Below are positions 59,628 to 64,000 of a stretch of DNA of 64,000 bases, piece after piece. Source of the stretch: CAYRWR01 sp964428015. GTDB taxonomy: Bacteria; Spirochaetota; Brevinematia; Brevinematales; CAYRWR01. A model generated the notes under the pieces. It saw only the letters and a list, made by a program, of their open reading frames with translations. It was not told where the DNA came from and searched no databases. Location: NCBI GenBank assembly GCA_964428015.1, contig CAYRWR010000003.1:1-64000 (forward strand), read 5' to 3'. Position numbers and translations under genes: made by a program. Numbering within the stretch: the stretch's first letter is position 1; each line of letters starts with the position of its first letter.

Positions 59628-61160
59628 TTATTCCCATTCGATAGTAGCAGGCGGCTTGGAAGTGATGTCATAGACAACCCGGTTCACTTCTCTGATTTGA
59701 CGCACAATTTTATTGCCGACTTCATCCAGGAGCTCGTAGGGCAGATGCGCCCAGGTGGCGGTCATGGCATCCACACTGGTGATGGCCCGCAGTGCTATCA
59801 CATAGCCGTAAGCTCTTTCGTCTCCCATGACACCTACGCTCTTGACAGGGAGAAAGACCGCGAAACTCTGCCAGGTCTTGTCATACCAGCCGCTGTCCTT
59901 GAGGGCTTTGATAAAGATGGTATCCGCTTTTTTCAGGATATCCAGTTTTTCGCGGGTGATATCCCCCAGGACTCTCACCGCCAGTCCGGGGCCGGGGAAG
60001 GGGTGGCGGTTGAGGATGTCCTCCGGCATACCCAGGATACGGGCTACTTCGCGGACTTCATCTTTAAAGAGAAACTTAAAAGGTTCCAGGATGCGGCCCT
60101 GGCGTTCCAGTTCTTCTACCTCTTTGACCCGGTTGTGGTGGGTCTTGATGGTACGGCTGGGGCCTTTGACCGGTGCGGATTCAATCACATCAGGATAGAG
60201 GGTACCCTGCACCAGATAGTCAAAATCAGGCAGAGAGTGGAAAAACACATCTATGAATACTTTTCCGATAATTTTTCTTTTCTGTTCAGGGTCATCTACT
60301 CCCTGAAGGGCGTCCAGGAAGCGGTCACTGGCGTCTACATACTCTACAGTCAGGCCCAGTCTTTCTCTCAGAGAGTGTTGTACCTCGGTCTCTTCCTCTC
60401 CTCTGAGGAGTCCGTTGTTGACAAACACCGCGGTGACCTGGTCACCCAGGGCCTGGTGCATCAGTACCGCCAATGTGGTGGAGTCTACTCCTCCCGATAC
60501 ACCCAGCACTACTTTTTTACCGGCGCACTGTGCCCGCAGGTCCTTGATAGTTTTTTCCACAAAGCCTTCCATAGTCCAGTTGGGTTTGAGGCCGCTGATA
60601 TCAAACAGGAAATTGGAGAGGAGCTGTTTACCATATTCTGAATGGGCCACCTCAGGGTGGAACTGCACTGTGAAGATTTTTTTATCCAGATTCTGCATAG
60701 CGGAGTAAGCCCCTTCGTCAGTATCGGCGATGAGTTCAAACCCCCGGGGAAATTCTACTACTGTGTCGCCGTGGCTCATCCATACCACACTCTGGTTTTT
60801 TACATCTTTCAGCAAAGGAGAATCTTTTAATACCCGGATATGGGCACGGCCGTATTCTCTCTGATGAGCTGCCTCTACTTTTCCGCCCATCAGTACCGCG
60901 GTGAGCTGCATACCGTAGCAGATACCCAGCACCGGGATGCCCCATTCGTAAATCGCCGGGTCTATCATGGGTGCGTCTTCTTCTTTGACTGAGGAAGGCC
61001 CCCCGGACAGGATCAGTGCCCCGGGATGGAGACTTTTTAGTTCAGCGAGGTCATGTGAAAAAGCATAGATCTCTGAATAGATGCCCAGTTCTCTGACCCG
61101 GCGTGCTATGAGCTGTGTGTATTGAGAACCGAAATCCAGAATGATGACCGGCCTTTCCAT
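59628..61160 (-). CDS. guaA: GMP synthase (glutamine-hydrolysing) GuaA
   Basis: 510 residues, normal length. GuaA converts XMP to GMP using ATP and glutamine ammonia. The amidotransferase domain (1-190) has C81 in LGICYGMQL and QFHPEVAHSEYG. The ATP pyrophosphatase domain has the PP-loop VVLGVSGGVDSTTLAVL near residue 218. The dimerisation domain ends TSKPPATIEWE, the conserved terminus. AGGAG sets the ATG at 61160. It is followed at some distance by the diguanylate cyclase gene. Confidence 0.98.
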   Translation of the reverse strand: MERPVIILDFGSQYTQLIARRVRELGIYSEIYAFSHDLAELKSLHPGALILSGGPSSVKEEDAPMIDPAIYEWGIPVLGICYGMQLTAVLMGGKVEAAHQREYGRAHIRVLKDSPLLKDVKNQSVVWMSHGDTVVEFPRGFELIADTDEGAYSAMQNLDKKIFTVQFHPEVAHSEYGKQLLSNFLFDISGLKPNWTMEGFVEKTIKDLRAQCAGKKVVLGVSGGVDSTTLAVLMHQALGDQVTAVFVNNGLLRGEEETEVQHSLRERLGLTVEYVDASDRFLDALQGVDDPEQKRKIIGKVFIDVFFHSLPDFDYLVQGTLYPDVIESAPVKGPSRTIKTHHNRVKEVEELERQGRILEPFKFLFKDEVREVARILGMPEDILNRHPFPGPGLAVRVLGDITREKLDILKKADTIFIKALKDSGWYDKTWQSFAVFLPVKSVGVMGDERAYGYVIALRAITSVDAMTATWAHLPYELLDEVGNKIVRQIREVNRVVYDITSKPPATIEWE

Positions 61161-61275
61161 GTGTGTCTCCTGAAGTTTACTGACAATATTTTAAGGTATA
61201 ATGCGGAAAAATGGAAAAAACTGCCTTTTAAAGCTGTCTGAAATGTAAGCCCTTACAAAATAATTACATTTTTAC

Positions 61276-61304
61276 TTGACAAGCGGCGCACCTTTACTTA
61301 TACT
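61276..61304 (+). promoter_or_regulatory. near-consensus sigma-70 promoter
   Basis: TTGACA (61276-61281), 17 bp, TATACT (61299-61304), differing from consensus at one base. The leader of about 44 nt holds the direct repeat GCATAACGCATAA and AAGGAG. High expression of the lipoprotein is expected. Confidence 0.8.
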
Positions 61305-61354
61305 AATGCCCATAAAGAGTGCATAACGCATAAATATAAAGCAAGGAGAAATAA

Positions 61355-62473
61355 ATGAAAAAGTTTTTTGTGACAGGTCTGGTGCTGAGTGTACTGGCAG
61401 GATGTAGTCTCAATGGACAGGATACTACCGGCAGTAACTCCAAAGTAATCGATGTACAGGCTACCACTGATCCCGCTGTAAATGCCGCTCTGCCTACCTT
61501 TTCCGAACAGGATCTCCAGATCCTGGGTTTTGTTTCCGGGGATAGCCTGGCTGCTGATCAGACTGTATATTCCTACGGTCAGGGGCCCTTATATGACAAC
61601 CGCGCAGTTAGAGGAAAAAAGTATTCCTTTAGTGTCTATGTAAATCCAGCTGATTCCAATCAGACATTTAGCGTAGTCTATGGTTTCAGTGCTGACAATC
61701 TTAATCAAACTGTAGCGACTACCAATGTATATTCTTCCTACTATGCCACCATTACCATTCCCGCAAACGCACCTTCCCGGATTTTCTGGAAAGTGGTAGA
61801 CGGTAACGGCATCGAATACAAGAAAAACGGTCAGCTGTGGAACGCCTTCATTTTTGACCGGATCGTATCCTACTCATATCAGGATTCTTTCTACTCCGGA
61901 GCCAACGATGGGGTGTGGATAAATTACTGTGGTCCTGAAATGGGCGCCGGCATGCAGCTGCATTACGGCTGGAATAACTGGAGCCAGGTCAGTAATGTTA
62001 GCATGCGCCTGGAAACCAACAGCAGCTACTACTATACCGCTGATTATGCTACAGTTCAGGTCGAACTTCCTGAATGGGCCAACTACCTGGATTTCGCTAT
62101 CAACAACAACGGCAGCTGGGACAATAATAACGGTTCTGACTTCCACACTTCTGTAAAACCCCTGGTCACCATTCAGCCCAACAATACCTATGTGAATTAT
62201 GACGGCACTGTGGTCAAGACAGTAAGCATCAATTTTGCCAACGGAAATATCGGCGACGAAATCTGGGGCCACTATGGTACCGACGGATGGCAGAATATCG
62301 GTGAAGCCAAGCTGACTACCTATCATTACAACGGCTATGTCAGCCCGGTTTACAGTGTTTCTGTAACAGTTACACCTTCTTCTTCTGTCCTGGATGTAGC
62401 TTTCCATAATAATGACGGCCAGTGGGACAACAATTTCGGCCAGGACTGGCACGGAGATATCAGCTGGAGATAA
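61355..62473 (+). CDS. lipoprotein with two CBM25-like starch-binding domains
   Basis: 372 residues. A lipobox LAGC (C17) gives a lipid anchor. Residues about 60-170 form a fibronectin-like or unassigned beta domain. Two C-terminal copies of a carbohydrate-binding module of CBM25 type follow: MQLHYGWNNWSQ with AINNNGSWDNNNGSDFH, and GHYGTDGWQN with AFHNNDGQWDNNFGQDWH. The Trp and Asp residues of these motifs bind alpha-glucan in known members. There is no catalytic domain, so it may capture starch or glycogen at the surface. AAGGAG sets the ATG. It has a near-consensus promoter and its own terminator. Confidence 0.82.
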   Translation: MKKFFVTGLVLSVLAGCSLNGQDTTGSNSKVIDVQATTDPAVNAALPTFSEQDLQILGFVSGDSLAADQTVYSYGQGPLYDNRAVRGKKYSFSVYVNPADSNQTFSVVYGFSADNLNQTVATTNVYSSYYATITIPANAPSRIFWKVVDGNGIEYKKNGQLWNAFIFDRIVSYSYQDSFYSGANDGVWINYCGPEMGAGMQLHYGWNNWSQVSNVSMRLETNSSYYYTADYATVQVELPEWANYLDFAINNNGSWDNNNGSDFHTSVKPLVTIQPNNTYVNYDGTVVKTVSINFANGNIGDEIWGHYGTDGWQNIGEAKLTTYHYNGYVSPVYSVSVTVTPSSSVLDVAFHNNDGQWDNNFGQDWHGDISWR

Positions 62474-62500
62474 GAACCTCCTTTAGTTAATATAAAAGAA

Positions 62501-62528
62501 AAGCGCTCCTTAATCGGAGCGCTTTTTT
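62501..62528 (+). terminator. rho-independent terminator
   Basis: AAGCGCTCC (62501-62509) and GGAGCGCTT (62516-62524) form a perfect 9 bp stem around TTAATC, followed by a T tract; preceded by A residues, it can also act on the convergent minus-strand gene. Confidence 0.9.
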
Positions 62529-62541
62529 ATTTACTGCTATA

Positions 62542-63258
62542 TCAGAACATCTCAAAACTGTTTTTTTCCGGTTCGTCTTTATCAGACAGATGCTCCAGGT
62601 CGATCAGGTCATGATTGACGATATATTTCTGGATCTGAAAACTCTTCAGATTGGCAAATTTATGGATGGTGCGGGAGAGTTCTTCGGAGGCATTCAATAA
62701 AATAGCAAGTATTTCCTCCACATCGGGGTCATTGATATTTTTACCTTCGTTTTTGAGGAGCTTGAGCATCTGTGCTGCTCCCATGACCGCGGTCAGAGGC
62801 TGACCGGTATAGTGTTCCACGGAATATCCGACCCGGCGGGCGGCTATGTCCTGCTGAAGCTGTATATTCCTGCGGCAGCGGGCGTGGCGTAGGGAAAGGG
62901 CATCCATTTTCAGCAGCAGCATGTGGGTATCGATATCCCGGGGGATGATTTCCGATATGCCTGCCTGCACAGCCAGACTCACCAGACCGGGAGTAATGTC
63001 TTTGCGGGCTATAAGCAATCTGTCAATGTGACTGAGATCCATGATTTCATCCATGGACTGTGAAATTTCTACCCATTCTCCCTGAACCCCCTTTTCATCA
63101 AAAATACAAAAATGAGGAGGGTTTTCCATAGCATGAGGTATAAAATCATCCAGCTTAGTGACAAAGTCAAGAGAATATTGTTCCGATGGCAGGGCCAGGG
63201 ATAGACTTTTACGAATCTCCGGATCGAGACTGAAAATAAGTATCCGTATATCAGCCAT
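62542..63258 (-). CDS. receiver-like plus histidine-phosphotransfer (DHp-like) protein lacking a kinase domain
   Basis: 238 residues. Residues 1-120 are a divergent receiver: D12 in place of the acidic pair and a candidate phospho-site D54 in FCIFDEKG, while the usual Lys-Pro is PRD. Residues about 140-205 look like a histidine-kinase dimerisation domain: SVEHYTGQPLTAVMGAAQML keeps H149 and the PLT that follows the phospho-His in kinases. No ATPase domain follows. It lies 2 bp after a PP2C phosphatase gene. It may be an HPt-type relay or a pseudo-kinase that regulates that phosphatase. Confidence 0.65.
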   Translation of the reverse strand: MADIRILIFSLDPEIRKSLSLALPSEQYSLDFVTKLDDFIPHAMENPPHFCIFDEKGVQGEWVEISQSMDEIMDLSHIDRLLIARKDITPGLVSLAVQAGISEIIPRDIDTHMLLLKMDALSLRHARCRRNIQLQQDIAARRVGYSVEHYTGQPLTAVMGAAQMLKLLKNEGKNINDPDVEEILAILLNASEELSRTIHKFANLKSFQIQKYIVNHDLIDLEHLSDKDEPEKNSFEMF

Positions 63259-63260
63259 TT

Positions 63261-64000
63261 CTATGCCTCATTCGTTTCAACCCGCATGATGATCAGGGTG
63301 ATATCATCACTCTGTTCTGTGCCGGCTGTAAATTCTTTCACTTCCTGTATGATCCCATTGCGCATTTTATCCAGATCAGGGTCACAGTATTTCTGTATAG
63401 CCAGATAAAAACGGTCTTCTCCGTATTCCTCATCAGTAGAGGATTTAGCCTCAGTAATACCGTCGGAATACTGGATGAAGTAATCCCCCGGCTGGAGTTG
63501 CGTTTTGAATAATTCAATGTGTGGATTGAACATCTCCGGCGCCAGCATGCCTACCGGCATACCCCCTGATTTCATGAGACGCAGTTTTTTAGATTCTTTA
63601 TTATAGAGGATACCCTGGTTGTGTCCAGCGATGGAATAAAACAGCTCTCTGGTCTCACGGTTGAGTACTCCATAGAAAACGGTGGCGAACATGTTGGGTG
63701 GAGTGTCCCGCAACAAAACCGGGTTGATATCCTTGATGACCTGGGCCGCGTTCTTTCCCCGTACGGAAAAAGTTCTCAGGGCAGACCGCAGTACACTCAT
63801 CACCATAGCGGCACCCACTCCGTGGTTGGTAACATCTGCTACTACAATGGCAAAGAGGTCATTTTCCAGGTCGATAAAGTCATAATAATCTCCGCCGGAC
63901 TCGGTCTGGGGCTCATAGTACACTGAAAATGAATAACCCGGTATATCGGGCAGGCTCTGGGGAAGAATAGCGGTCTGTATCTCCTGGGCAATGCGCAATT
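63261..64000 (-). CDS. PP2C (RsbU/SpoIIE-type) phosphatase, partial at the window edge
   Basis: Only the C-terminal 246 residues are in the window. The linker (RIAQEIQTAILPQSLPDI) and the complete PP2C domain are present: ESGGDYYDFIDL, IVVADVTNHGVGAAMVMSVL, YFIQYSDGITEAKSS and DDITLIIMRV. The N-terminal sensor or receiver part lies beyond 64000; the TTG at 63998 is not a real start. It is co-transcribed with the receiver/DHp gene, 2 bp downstream. Confidence 0.9.
   Translation of the reverse strand, partial: LRIAQEIQTAILPQSLPDIPGYSFSVYYEPQTESGGDYYDFIDLENDLFAIVVADVTNHGVGAAMVMSVLRSALRTFSVRGKNAAQVIKDINPVLLRDTPPNMFATVFYGVLNRETRELFYSIAGHNQGILYNKESKKLRLMKSGGMPVGMLAPEMFNPHIELFKTQLQPGDYFIQYSDGITEAKSSTDEEYGEDRFYLAIQKYCDPDLDKMRNGIIQEVKEFTAGTEQSDDITLIIMRVETNEA

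Overview
The window comes from a diderm, motile, environmental bacterium with roughly balanced base composition. The evidence is an LptE-like lipoprotein beside holA, many signal peptides and lipoboxes, two methyl-accepting chemotaxis proteins, several RsbU/SpoIIE-type phosphatases, a dnaG-rpoD pair and a neighbouring GT28/GT4 glycolipid synthase pair. Together these fit a spirochaete-like lineage, but there is no rRNA or other decisive marker here, so the placement is an inference. I saw no rRNA, tRNA, CRISPR array, prophage or insertion sequence.

Layout. 1-5.7 kb: a YARHG exported protein, a lipoprotein, a GC-rich foldable patch, then dnaG and rpoD. 5.7-12.2 kb is accessory: a 0.7 kb gap, an AAA/DUF4143 ATPase behind a near-consensus promoter with twin operators, a zinc phospholipase C-like exoprotein, an exported alpha/beta hydrolase, a VapBC toxin-antitoxin pair and a SUMF1-like protein. 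12.3-20 kb: a large PAS hybrid kinase and a module of two tandem membrane-anchored HEAT-like paralogues plus an Hsp70-like ATPase. 20-22 kb: mnmG interrupted by one in-frame TAA. 22-33 kb: an SH3 protein, a thioredoxin/glutaredoxin fusion, a large unknown protein, cvfB, MntA/HepT, a three-domain isochorismatase/kinase/tyrosine phosphatase fusion, DUF4846 and an ICMT-like methyltransferase. 33-39 kb: glycolipid glycosyltransferases, a Cys-cluster protein, murA, a cation efflux protein and DUF456. 39-43 kb: a four-gene histidine kinase/receiver/PP2C operon with overlapping genes. 43-50 kb: glutamine amidotransferase, rsmG, apbE, a TrmH-type methyltransferase, holA, an lptE-like gene, a DnaJ-domain protein and a TfoX-like protein. 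50-64 kb: two tandem MCPs, another PP2C, CapA, a beta-helix lipoprotein, a diguanylate cyclase, guaA, a CBM25-like lipoprotein, a receiver/DHp protein and a partial PP2C phosphatase.

How the genes work together. Core information processing (dnaG, rpoD, holA, mnmG, rsmG, trmH, guaA) is interleaved with a dense signalling set: two histidine kinases, stand-alone receivers, three PP2C phosphatases, a GGDEF protein and MCPs. Envelope genes (murA, glycolipid synthases, the lptE-like gene, lipoproteins) form the third theme. Most genes have a clear Shine-Dalgarno site. At least five instead place a promoter -10 element 5-6 nt before the start codon, which predicts leaderless mRNAs. The best candidates for something undescribed are the triple fusion at 28358-30655 and the HEAT/HEAT/Hsp70 module at 15688-19994.
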